From contig JANNHO010000339.1 in NCBI GenBank assembly GCA_031404435.1, forward strand, positions 10,789 through 74,788: a DNA stretch of 64,000 nt. The letters run 5' to 3'. Every line of letters begins with the position of its first letter. Position 1 is the stretch's first letter. Positions 22,714 to 30,648 of the stretch are shown here, piece by piece. Under the pieces are notes generated by a model. The model ran no database searches and was not told the origin of the DNA. It saw nothing but the letters and a program-made list of their open reading frames with translations. Source of the stretch: VFMC01 sp031404435 (lineage in GTDB: Bacteria > Actinomycetota > Acidimicrobiia > Acidimicrobiales > Ilumatobacteraceae). The translations under genes and the position numbers were made by a program.

Positions 22714-23817
22714 GTGAGGGTGGTGGTGACCGGTGGTGCGGGGTTCATCGGCTCGCACGTCGTCGACGAGCTGCTCGGCGATGGCCACGACCTGATCGTG
22801 GTCGACGATCTTGATCCCGGCGCGCACGATGGTGTCCCCGAGGGGCTCGATGAACGCGCCCGCTATGTGTGGGCCGATGTGCGCGACGCGGCGATGTGGG
22901 CATCGGTGTTGCGCGGAGTGGACGCGGTGTGCCATCAGGCCTCCAAGGTCGGGCTCGGTGTCGACTTCGCCGATGTCGACGAGTATGTGTCGCGTAACGA
23001 TCTCGGTACCGCGTGCCTGCTGCGTGGGCTGCATGATGCACGCTTCGAAGGTCGGCTCGTGTTGGCATCGAGCATGGTCGTCTACGGGGAGGGGCGGTAC
23101 CGCTGTGGGCGACACGGCCTGGTTCGTCCCGGTCCACGGCGACCCGTCGATCTCGACGCTGGCCGCTTCGAGCCGCCGTGCCCGGGCTGCGGCGAAGCGC
23201 TGACCGCCGAATCCGTCCCGGAGGATCATTGGCTCGATCCGCGCAACGTGTACGCAGCCACCAAGCTCGCCCAAGAGCACCTGTGCGCGGCGTACGAACG
23301 GGAGCATCCCGGCTGTGTTGTGACAGCCCTGCGATACCACAACGTGTACGGCCCACGGATGCCGCGCAACACGCCCTACGCCGGCGTGGCGAGCATTTTT
23401 CGCAGCGCGTACGAGCGCGGCGACGCACCGCGGGTCCTCGAAGATGGTTGTCAGACCCGCGACTTCATCCATGTCAGCGACATCGCTCATGCCAACGTGT
23501 TGGCGCTCACCCACGATGCTGGCGCCCGTGCTGGGAGCGCGAGCGGGGACGGGACCGGGGCGCGGGGCGCCTTCAACGTGTGTAGCGGTGATCCGCACAC
23601 GGTGCTGGAAATGGCCCAGGCCCTCCGTCCGGATGGGGCGGATCGGCCACGTGTCGTTGGCGGATACCGCCTCGGCGACATCCGTCACGTGTTCGCCAGC
23701 CCGGCACGGGCCGCCGAGGAGCTCGGGTTTCGTGCCACGGTGAGCTTCGCCGAGGGCATGCGCGAGTTTGCCACGGCGCCACTGCGCCGTTCGATCGCCC
23801 CGCGCCCGACGATGTGA
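22714..23817 (+). CDS. NAD-dependent epimerase/dehydratase with a cysteine-rich insert
   Basis: 367 aa extended SDR. The NAD loop TGGAGFIGSHVVDEL starts near residue 6, and the catalytic Ser (ASSMVVYG) and Tyr/Lys (YAATKLAQEHL) are in place. Between them lies an insert (residues about 120-170) with YRCGRHG and PPCPGCGEAL, four cysteines able to bind zinc. The subgroup is recurrent in actinobacteria but its substrate is unknown; a UDP-sugar epimerase role follows from the fold. GTG at 22714 begins the strand VRVVVTGG; the longer frame upstream is arginine-rich. It belongs with the GT2 and DUF2064 genes by position. Confidence 0.85.
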   Translation: MRVVVTGGAGFIGSHVVDELLGDGHDLIVVDDLDPGAHDGVPEGLDERARYVWADVRDAAMWASVLRGVDAVCHQASKVGLGVDFADVDEYVSRNDLGTACLLRGLHDARFEGRLVLASSMVVYGEGRYRCGRHGLVRPGPRRPVDLDAGRFEPPCPGCGEALTAESVPEDHWLDPRNVYAATKLAQEHLCAAYEREHPGCVVTALRYHNVYGPRMPRNTPYAGVASIFRSAYERGDAPRVLEDGCQTRDFIHVSDIAHANVLALTHDAGARAGSASGDGTGARGAFNVCSGDPHTVLEMAQALRPDGADRPRVVGGYRLGDIRHVFASPARAAEELGFRATVSFAEGMREFATAPLRRSIAPRPTM

Positions 23818-23819
23818 CC

Positions 23820-25211
23820 TCACCACTTCGACACCAGTGCCGCTTGGAGCACGACTGCACCCGTGACCTGCGCGCCCACCGCCATCATCGCCAATCGCCG
23901 ATTGGTCCGACAGATCAGCATGCCGCCGGCCAGTGCGAGCCACGGAAAAAACAGCAACCAGATCCGTTCCACCTCGGCGCGTGAGTACTGCGACACGTGA
24001 GCGGCCATGAGCGCGAGCGCGCCGCCCACCACCAACACAGCGACGCGGTTCGGTGTTCGGCGGAGCTGGCACATCTTGATCATCCCACCGAAGGTTGCCG
24101 GCCCAACTGCGATCAGTGAGGCAGCGAGGTTGGCCAGCATGAAGTAGGCGAATGGGCGCAGCCGGGCGGTTCCCGCCCAGTACTGGCGTTGCGTTTCGGC
24201 CGCACCGGCAAACCACCAGAATCCGTACACCCAGAACAACGCGGTCACGGCACCACCGCCAACGATGGCCGCGACGATCACGGCCGCCGCTGGTCTCGCC
24301 CCGCTGTCGTGACGTCGAAATGCCATGACGCACGCGACGAGTGGCACGAGCACGAACATGGCGCCGCCGTAGGTGAGCATCAAGAGGCCGCCGAGGAGCA
24401 GCCCGCCGAGCGCGCCCCACGCGAGGGCAGCTCGCGGTGTCGCCCGCAGGCCGAGCGTGCACGCGGCAACACCGCACGATCCGACCGCCGTGTACACGGC
24501 ATCGGCGGACGTAACCATCCACAGGGCATACGGGGCCACCACCAGAAGTGGAGCGCAGCGACGGACCCAGTCACTGCCGGCCACGGCCCACACCGCCACG
24601 AGTGCCGCAACCGGTACCACGACGGTTCCGCCAATCGAGAGCGCAACCACCGGCCAGTGGCCGCGAAGGCCGATGGCATCGAGCATCTTCAACACGAGCA
24701 CGAAGCCGGGCGGGTGGCCGCGTACGTGCACCGAGTACCGGTCGATGTCGGTGACGAAGCTCCGCAGAAACTCGCCGGCGGGAGGCATTGTGGCGAGGTT
24801 GGCGAGGTACTCGGTGCGATGTACCGCACCGTGCAACAAGCCGTCTCGACCGTCGGTGAGTGCAAGCGATGTGGCAAACGCTCCGGCGGCCGTGCCGGTC
24901 AGCGGGAGGAGCCATCGCAGACTGCAGCGCCACCACCACTGCCGTGCCACACCAACGATGACGACCGCTCCGATCATCGCCGCGCCAAGGAGTCCCCAGC
25001 CGAACCGCCACCTCCATCCGTCGAGCGGATCCCGACCGATCAACGGGGCCGCGCCCAGGTTGATCCTGGGCTCCGCGTCCTGCAACCGGATGCCCCAGAT
25101 GACGCTGACGGTGATCAGTACCAGCGCCCCGACCCACGGTGCCCAGATCCGCGCTGACCAGATCCGCGGTGGCCAGATCCGCGGTGGCCGGATCAGCGGT
25201 GGCCGGCGCAT
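23820..25211 (-). CDS. Polytopic membrane protein, probable lipid-linked-sugar glycosyltransferase
   Basis: 463 aa with about ten to eleven membrane helices. Between the second and third helices a long loop has EYLANLATMPPAGEFLRSFV then VHVRGHPPGFVLVLK; the His/Pro pair resembles loops of GT-C enzymes and of an actinobacterial membrane family seen beside GT2 and epimerase genes. No firm catalytic motif. The ATG at 25211 shares a base with the stop of the upstream DoxX-like gene (TGATG), which fixes the start. The first residues repeat RIWPPRIWSARIW, encoded by three 15-bp GATCCGCGGTGGCCA-type repeats (25145-25195). Confidence 0.65.
   Translation of the reverse strand: MRRPPLIRPPRIWPPRIWSARIWAPWVGALVLITVSVIWGIRLQDAEPRINLGAAPLIGRDPLDGWRWRFGWGLLGAAMIGAVVIVGVARQWWWRCSLRWLLPLTGTAAGAFATSLALTDGRDGLLHGAVHRTEYLANLATMPPAGEFLRSFVTDIDRYSVHVRGHPPGFVLVLKMLDAIGLRGHWPVVALSIGGTVVVPVAALVAVWAVAGSDWVRRCAPLLVVAPYALWMVTSADAVYTAVGSCGVAACTLGLRATPRAALAWGALGGLLLGGLLMLTYGGAMFVLVPLVACVMAFRRHDSGARPAAAVIVAAIVGGGAVTALFWVYGFWWFAGAAETQRQYWAGTARLRPFAYFMLANLAASLIAVGPATFGGMIKMCQLRRTPNRVAVLVVGGALALMAAHVSQYSRAEVERIWLLFFPWLALAGGMLICRTNRRLAMMAVGAQVTGAVVLQAALVSKW
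25145..25195. repeat. 15-bp direct repeats at the 5' end of the membrane protein gene
   Basis: CCAGATCCGCGGTGG and close variants recur three to four times head to tail, encoding the (P)PRIW units ahead of the first membrane helix. Confidence 0.65.
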
Positions 25212-26164
25212 CACCCGGTTCCGGAACCGGCCTGGCGGCCGGCGCGGTGCAGCAGCGCGGCGGCCAACGCCAACCCGCCCCACATCGCCGCGTTCGAGGC
25301 GGTGCTCACCGCTTGCACCGTGAGCGCGTCACCGTCGTCGCGGACGTAGTCGAACTTCTGGAGCGCGAAGATGACTGCTGCAAGCAGACCGAAACCGACC
25401 ACCGCAGCGCGCGCCGCCCACCGGCGTTGCGCTCCGACTAGCACCAGTGCCCCGAGGGCGATCGTCAGGAGCGCCCACAGCGGATTGAACCACACGAACT
25501 TCATCTCCCAGCGGTGCACGAACTCGCCGTCGGCGCCGACAAATCCGGCGTCGCTGCCCAGCAATGCAACACGTTTACCGGCGAAACCCACCGACCTGGC
25601 AACGAACAGACCAAGAGCACCGATCACCACCGCCGTCACCCCGACCACCTTGGTCGCTTGCCGCGCTGCGGCCCCATCTCGCCGCAGCACACCGTCGAGA
25701 CCGAGGTGTTCGCCGGCATCCGAGGCATACACGAGGAGGTGGGCGACAAACATCAGCACGTACGACCACGACCACTCGTCGGCCTGGTCGTAGTACACCA
25801 CAGACAGCAGGATCGGGATCGTCATGGCGGCACCCGCGAGGGCGACGATCTTGGTTCGGTAGCCGATCAGGAGCAGCCCTGCGAGCGCGGTCTCGACGAT
25901 CAGGATTATCCACCCGAAGATCTGGAAGTTGGGCAGGATGACCTGTTCGGTCACCCAGGTGAACGGGCCGAACGGCGAATTCCGTGACACCGACGCCGAG
26001 TACTTGTAGAGACCCCCGCCCGAGTTCTCGCCGAACGACGGCGGCACCTTCCAATGCAGGTTCGCCAGCCACATGAGACCCAGTGCGATGCGACCGACAC
26101 CGAGCACGTTGAAGCGAACGAGGTTGTCGATCGCGGTGGCCCGGCGAGACAGTGAAGCGAACAT
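25211..26164 (-). CDS. DoxX/HTTM-like membrane protein
   Basis: 317 aa. A first amphipathic part (VLGVGRIALGLMWLANLHWKVPP) is like the DoxX start. Four to five further helices follow, such as FGWIILIVETALAGLLLIGY, and then SYVLMFVAHLLVYASDAGEHLGLD. The central HWKVPP...GGGLYKYS and the WFNPLWALLT segments suggest a relative of vitamin-K-dependent-carboxylase-like HTTM or DoxX proteins; function unknown. The ATG at 26164 follows a polar stretch of the longer frame and gives a normal start. It is co-transcribed with the membrane glycosyltransferase-like gene. Confidence 0.65.
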   Translation of the reverse strand: MFASLSRRATAIDNLVRFNVLGVGRIALGLMWLANLHWKVPPSFGENSGGGLYKYSASVSRNSPFGPFTWVTEQVILPNFQIFGWIILIVETALAGLLLIGYRTKIVALAGAAMTIPILLSVVYYDQADEWSWSYVLMFVAHLLVYASDAGEHLGLDGVLRRDGAAARQATKVVGVTAVVIGALGLFVARSVGFAGKRVALLGSDAGFVGADGEFVHRWEMKFVWFNPLWALLTIALGALVLVGAQRRWAARAAVVGFGLLAAVIFALQKFDYVRDDGDALTVQAVSTASNAAMWGGLALAAALLHRAGRQAGSGTG

Positions 26165-26252
26165 TTGCTCAGCATGACACCGCTTCACGGCGCACAACTG
26201 GAGTTTCGCGAATGTTTCGGAGGAATCGAGCCTCGTTGGCGACGGCGCGAAT

Positions 26253-26264
26253 TACGGTCCGGCC
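26253..26264 (+). promoter_or_regulatory. Putative leaderless promoter of PAP2-like gene
   Basis: TACGGT (26253-26258) precedes the ATG at 26265 by 6 nt in the 100-bp divergent gap. Confidence 0.45.
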
Positions 26265-27314
26265 ATGTCGTTGATGACCGCGGTGGCACCGCAGTGCCGT
26301 GACCACTCGTTCAGGTCCCGGCGATGGACCCAACATGTCGGCGATGTGGCGCTGTACGTCGTGATGTGGATGGCCTATGGCGAGACTCGGGGCGCTGCCG
26401 ATGGCCTCGGCCTGCCGCTCCAGGTGGAGACGGCACGGAACATCGACCGGGCACTGTTCTTCGGTGCCGATCCGACGGTGTGGATGCAGCGAAAGTTCTA
26501 CTCCGACGAACACGTCCGGTGGTACGACGTGGTTGCGACGATCGTCTACGACTCGCATTTCGTGGTCCCGGTCGTGGCGATCGGCGCATTGTGGGTGTGG
26601 CGGCGTCAGGAGTGGGTTCGTTTCATGCGGCGGTTTGCCACGTTGCTGGCGGGCGCATGCATGATGTTCATCGTGCTGCCGACCGCCCCACCGTGGATGG
26701 CCGGTGGTGGCGATGCCCGGGTGCGCCTTGATGCGCTGCCGCCGCTCGCCCGCCCGGCCGGACGGGGCTGGGACTACTTCGGCATCGACAGCGTCGGACA
26801 CCTGTGGGAGACGGGACGTGAGCTGACCAACCGCACGGCCGCGCTGCCGTCGCTGCACGCCGCGTTTGCGTTGTTCGTGGTGATCTTCTTGTTCCCGAAG
26901 GTCCCCAGCCGACTGGCCCGCGCCGCGATGCTGGTGTATCCGCTGACCATGGGAGTGGTGCTCGTGTACCTCGCCGAGCACTACGTGATCGACGTGCTCG
27001 CCGGATGGGTGTTCGTCGTTGCATCCTTCGCGCTGTGGCGCAATCTGGAGCGCGGTGGGCGGGACCGAGCGGGCTACCGTGGCGTCGTGGCCGTGAGCGA
27101 CGATGATCGGGACCGGTGGCAACGCCAGGTCGATGCGATGGCGGCGGCGGAGTGCGACGACGAAGGCTCACCCGATCAGCGCGTCCAGATCATCGCCACG
27201 GCGAACCGCCATCGCCGCTCGCACGGGGTGGCCGAGTTAACGACGGAAGGAGAGATGCATCACCGTGCCCGAGCCCTCGGACTACTGGACCGATTTCGCC
27301 CGCCGGCTGTCTGA
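26265..27314 (+). CDS. PAP2/Aur1-like membrane phosphatase with an extra C-terminal part
   Basis: 349 aa. The phosphatase residues of the PAP2_3/Aur1 subfamily are LPSLHAAFALFV and AEHYVIDVLAGW, with LPTAPPWMA before them. About six helices are seen, the last ending near residue 265. Homologs of this group act on lipid phosphates or transfer head groups such as inositol phosphate. Residues after about 274 are polar (VAVSDDDRDRWQRQVDAM) and are probably a different protein in the same frame (see 27087-27314), because a leaderless start signal lies exactly there. Confidence 0.75.
   Translation: MSLMTAVAPQCRDHSFRSRRWTQHVGDVALYVVMWMAYGETRGAADGLGLPLQVETARNIDRALFFGADPTVWMQRKFYSDEHVRWYDVVATIVYDSHFVVPVVAIGALWVWRRQEWVRFMRRFATLLAGACMMFIVLPTAPPWMAGGGDARVRLDALPPLARPAGRGWDYFGIDSVGHLWETGRELTNRTAALPSLHAAFALFVVIFLFPKVPSRLARAAMLVYPLTMGVVLVYLAEHYVIDVLAGWVFVVASFALWRNLERGGRDRAGYRGVVAVSDDDRDRWQRQVDAMAAAECDDEGSPDQRVQIIATANRHRRSHGVAELTTEGEMHHRARALGLLDRFRPPAV
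27075..27086 (+). promoter_or_regulatory. Putative leaderless promoter inside the PAP2 reading frame
   Basis: TACCGT (27075-27080) is followed by 6 nt and an in-frame GTG at 27087. The spacing equals that of leaderless genes elsewhere in the window. Confidence 0.45.
27087..27314 (+). CDS. Small polar protein, possible antitoxin partner, nested in frame with PAP2
   Basis: 75 aa, in the same frame as the preceding phosphatase. It starts VAVSDDDRDRWQRQVDAMAA and ends with EMHHRARALGLLDRFRPP. It is charged, without membrane segments. Its 3' end overlaps the nucleotidyltransferase gene by 50 nt, the arrangement of many two-gene toxin-antitoxin units in which a short protein precedes a DUF6036-type nucleotidyltransferase. 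It is either a separate gene whose upstream neighbour lost its stop codon, or simply the tail of the phosphatase. I did not recognise a named family. Confidence 0.45.
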   Translation: MAVSDDDRDRWQRQVDAMAAAECDDEGSPDQRVQIIATANRHRRSHGVAELTTEGEMHHRARALGLLDRFRPPAV

Positions 27315-27765
27315 GCTCGCTGCTGAGCCGGTGCTGATCGGAGCGCTCGCCGCCTTGATGTACCGGGCCGAGCCTCGCTTCACCACCGATGTCGACTTTC
27401 TCGTGAGGTCCCTCGAGGGCGTCGCCGATGCGTTCCGAGCCGACGGCTACGACATTCGCGAGATGGCCGAGCCAGGCGGCGAGCCGTACGTGATGTTCAT
27501 CCGCGGCCATGGGATGCGGGTGGATGCGCTCCTCGTGGAGACCGACTACCAGGAGGAGGCCCACCGGCGCGCAGTCGACGGCGTGCTGACCGTGGAGGAC
27601 GTGATTGTCCACAAGCTGATCGCGTGGCGGGCACGCGATCGCGACGACATCGACTCGATCCTGTCGACCCGTCCATCCCTCGATCACGCGTACATCGAGC
27701 GATGGACGCAGGAGTGGCAGGTCGCCGATCGCTGGACTGAGTCGCAGCGAGCGGCCCCCCGTTGA
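27265..27765 (+). CDS. Nucleotidyltransferase-fold protein (DUF6036/AbiEii-like)
   Basis: 166 aa. The motif LIGALAALMYRAEPRFTTDVDFLV has the hG..A pattern and DxD (TTDVDF) of minimal nucleotidyltransferases; the third acidic position may be in MRVDALLVETDY. LTVEDVIVHKLIAWRARDRDD is typical of AbiEii/MenT-type toxins and of DUF6036. Such enzymes add nucleotides to tRNA or protein. The GTG at 27265 has GGAAGGAGAG upstream (GGAG 12 nt before), so it is translated from an SD. Whether it is a toxin here is an inference from the small partner gene. Confidence 0.75.
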   Translation: MPEPSDYWTDFARRLSELAAEPVLIGALAALMYRAEPRFTTDVDFLVRSLEGVADAFRADGYDIREMAEPGGEPYVMFIRGHGMRVDALLVETDYQEEAHRRAVDGVLTVEDVIVHKLIAWRARDRDDIDSILSTRPSLDHAYIERWTQEWQVADRWTESQRAAPR

Positions 27766-27868
27766 GCGCCGGACTGGCTTGCGCGACGGCACACGTGTTC
27801 GTGGACGCAGGTATCTGACGGGAGCGGGCTGGGTACCGAGGCGCAGCCACCACGTGAGAAGGATGTCG

Positions 27869-29263
27869 ATGCGCAAACCAAAACGGTCCGGTATTCCGAA
27901 GAACCAAGTGGCCGAGCCACGGGAGTGGTCCACTGGAATTCCGGCCATCGTCAGCACCGCATCCAGAACGATGGGCAAAGTCGGCCCAGTGCGTACCCTG
28001 CGTACGCTTGCCGTGATACACCAACCCGATGGCTACGACTGCCCGGGCTGTGCGTGGCCGGAGCCGCCGCCCGGCGAGCGGCACCGGATTGAGTTCTGCG
28101 AAAGTGGAGCCAAGGCGGTTGCAGAGGAAGCGACGAGCGCCCGGATTGGCGACGAATTCTTTGCCAGGCACTCCCTCGGGGACCTGCGATCGAGATCGGA
28201 CTACTGGCTTGGTGAAGCCGGTCGGCTGACTGCACCGATGATCAAGCGTCCCGGCGGCACCCACTACCAGCCGATCGGATGGGAGGACGCCTTCGTCGAG
28301 ATCGCCGCGCAGCTACGGGGCCTCGACAACCCCGACCAGGCGGTGTTCTACACCTCGGGTCGAACCGGCAATGAGGCCGCATTCTTGTTCCAACTGATGG
28401 TGCGTTGCTTCGGCACCAACAACCTGCCCGACTGCTCGAACATGTGTCACGAGCCGACGAGCTTTGCGCTGGCCCAGACGATCGGGGTGGGCAAGGGCTC
28501 CGTCCACCTCGACGGCTTCTCCAGAGCCGATCTGATCATCATCGTCGGCCAGAATCCTGGCAGTAATCACCTGCGGATGCTCACGACCCTCGGGGCGGCC
28601 AAACGGGCTGGGGCAAAGATCATCGCGATCAATCCGCTACCCGAGGCCGGGCTGCTCCGGTACAAGAACCCGCAAAAGGTCAGCGGAGTAGTCGGGCGCG
28701 GCACCGCCATCGCCGACATCCACCTGCCGATCCGGCTCGGCGCCGACCAGGCGTTGTTTCAGCTGTGGAATCGCTGGCTGCTCGAACGCGAGCGGCAGGT
28801 TCCCGGAGCGATCGATACCGCCTTCATTGCCGAGTACACATCTGGATTCAACGCCATGGAGGCGCACCTGCAAACCGTGGATGAGGCAGCATTGCTCGCC
28901 GCGACAGGCCTAGGCCTCAGCGAGATCGCCGAGGCCTTCGAGATGGTGGCCGGGGCTCGGCGGATGATCATTTGCTGGGCGATGGGCGTCACCCAACACC
29001 TCAATGCGATGGACACCATCAACGAGATGAGCAATCTCGCGCTGCTCGGAGGGCACATCGGGCGCGATGGTGCCGGGCTGTGCCCGATCCGTGGACACAG
29101 CAATGTGCAAGGCGACCGGACCATGGGCATCTTTGATCGACCCGAGCCGGATCTGCTCGATGCATTGGAAGCCGAGTTCGGTGTGGCGATGCTGCGCCCT
29201 GCTGGGCTCGACACGGTCGATGCTGTGCGCGCCTTGCCGACGGGCGCGCTCGCGTGCTGGTGA
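27869..29263 (+). pseudogene. FdhF/YdeP-type molybdopterin oxidoreductase, N-terminal part (frameshifted)
   Basis: 464 codons. The YdeP hallmarks are present: YDCPGCAWPEPPPGERHRIEFC at the N-terminus, EATSARIGDEFFARHSLGDL, YTSGRTGNEAAFLFQLMVRC and NLPDCSNMCHEPTS. The molybdopterin-binding part includes IVGQNPGSNHLRML and LLGGHIGRDGAGLCPIRGHS. The frame ends ALPTGALACW-stop, where the family continues into a LGGKF.RATPD strand that is found in the next frame (29254-30183). A one-base deletion near 29250 would explain this. Intact relatives are about 750-770 aa; the function of YdeP proteins (formate dehydrogenase-like) is not settled. ATG at 27869 has GAGAAGG upstream. Confidence 0.8.
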
Positions 29264-30183
29264 GCTTGGGTGGCAAATTCGCGCGTGCCACGCCTGACCC
29301 GAACGTGACCGAACCGGCGCTGATGAGCGCTGCGCTGACTGTGCAGATCGCGACCAAGCTGAACCGTACGCACACGTGCTGCGGCGACACATCGATCATC
29401 CTGCCCACGCTCGGCCGCACCGATCTTGATGACGGCGCGAGCGGCGCGCAGTTCGTCACGGTCGAGGATTCGATGGGCATGGTTCATGCGTCCAGTGGGG
29501 TCCTCGAGCCACCATCGTCGTCGCGGGTTGGCGTGGTTGGTGCCGAGCCGTTGCGAAGTGAGGCCACGATCATCTGCGATGTCGCTCAAGCGATTTTCGG
29601 CAGCGATCATCGTGTGTCGTGGGCGGCGATGCGCACCGACAACGACATCGTCCGCAACCACATCGCCAACGTGATCCCCGGGTTCAACGACTTCAACAAA
29701 CGGGTGCGCGAGCTAGGCGGGTTCGCCTTGCCGCATCCGCCACGCGATGCCCGACGTTTCCCGACGAGCGACGGAAAGGCCCACTTCAGCGTGACTTCGG
29801 TGGCGAGCAATTCGCTGCCGGGCGGCCAACTCATGTTGCAGACGCTCCGCTTGCACGACCAGTACAACACAACCGTCTACGGCCACGACGACCGATACCG
29901 GGGCATCAAAGGGGATCGTCATGTGATCATGGTGAATCCCACCGACATGGCTCAGTTGGGATTCGCGGACGCCGACATCGTCAGCGTTCTTCCGGGTCCA
30001 TCCAGGCGTGCCCGGTCGTACCGGATCGTGGCCTATCCGACCCCGCCTGGAACGGCTGCGGCCTACTACCCCGAAGCAAACGTCCTACTCAGCTTGGATC
30101 ATCACGGCCCCGGTGCACAGACGCCTGCCGCAAAGGCGATTCCGATCCGTCTCGAACGGACGGAGCCAGATGACGGTCGGTGA
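29254..30183 (+). pseudogene. FdhF/YdeP-type molybdopterin oxidoreductase, C-terminal part
   Basis: 309 codons in a different frame from the preceding part and overlapping it by 10 nt. It begins LVSLGGKFARATPDPNVTE, continues KLNRTHTCCGDTSIILPTLG and includes the C-terminal molydopterin-dinucleotide domain (LMLQTLRLHDQYNTTVYG then YRGIKGDRHVIMVNP). Together both parts restore one full-length FdhF/YdeP protein. The GTG at 29254 could in principle start translation, but no SD fits, and neither half alone would bind the cofactor. Sequencing error must be excluded. Confidence 0.8.
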
Positions 30184-30218
30184 CGCCGGTCAGTAGTGGC
30201 GGCGGTCAGTGGTGCCGG

Positions 30219-30464
30219 TCAGTGATGGTGACGGCGTGGTCGGGCGACAAAGCCGATGACCGCCCCCGCCACAGCGCTGATGCCGATGACCGCCCACATC
30301 GGGGCGGTGGCGTCGCTGAACACCCAGTCGACATTGGCGTCGTCGGTGTTCACCAGCGCGAACACCAAGATCGCGCCGAGCACGGCAAGCCAGATGACGA
30401 TCCGGATGGCTTGGCCTGCGCTGGCCTTGCGTTCGTGAAGCGTATGTTGTTCGTCGTTGCTCAT
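30219..30464 (-). CDS. LapA-like (DUF1049) small membrane protein
   Basis: 81 aa with two membrane helices, IRIVIWLAVLGAILVFALVN and PMWAVIGISAVAGAVIGFVA, and the DANVDWVFSDATAP loop that marks the lipopolysaccharide-assembly-protein-A (DUF1049) family. The C-terminus is basic and ends in three histidines. The function in actinobacteria is unknown. It stands alone between the molybdoenzyme and the divergent His-rich membrane protein. Confidence 0.75.
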   Translation of the reverse strand: MSNDEQHTLHERKASAGQAIRIVIWLAVLGAILVFALVNTDDANVDWVFSDATAPMWAVIGISAVAGAVIGFVARPRRHHH

Positions 30465-30648
30465 CGGGGCCCCTTACAGACTCGCTCGCCGGAGTTGGGC
30501 ACCGGCGCTGCGTTGGCGGTACCCGGTTCGGGACGGTGTCGAAACCTCGATCGGCCGCTCATGTGCCGGAGTCCTCGGCGTGACGAGCCCGGCGTGTGTC
30601 CGACGCGCCGTGCAGCATCTGGCAGGATGATTCCATGGGGGTACAGAC

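Noticed and set aside
22660..24522. 620-codon leftward ORF across the epimerase gene
   Set aside because: Arg-rich shadow. The epimerase (22714-23817) and the membrane protein on the other frame are convincing.
29254..29263. TGA at 29261 as a selenocysteine codon in a formate-dehydrogenase-like gene
   Set aside because: The frame after TGA does not continue the family; the homologous sequence is in another frame, so a frameshift explains it.
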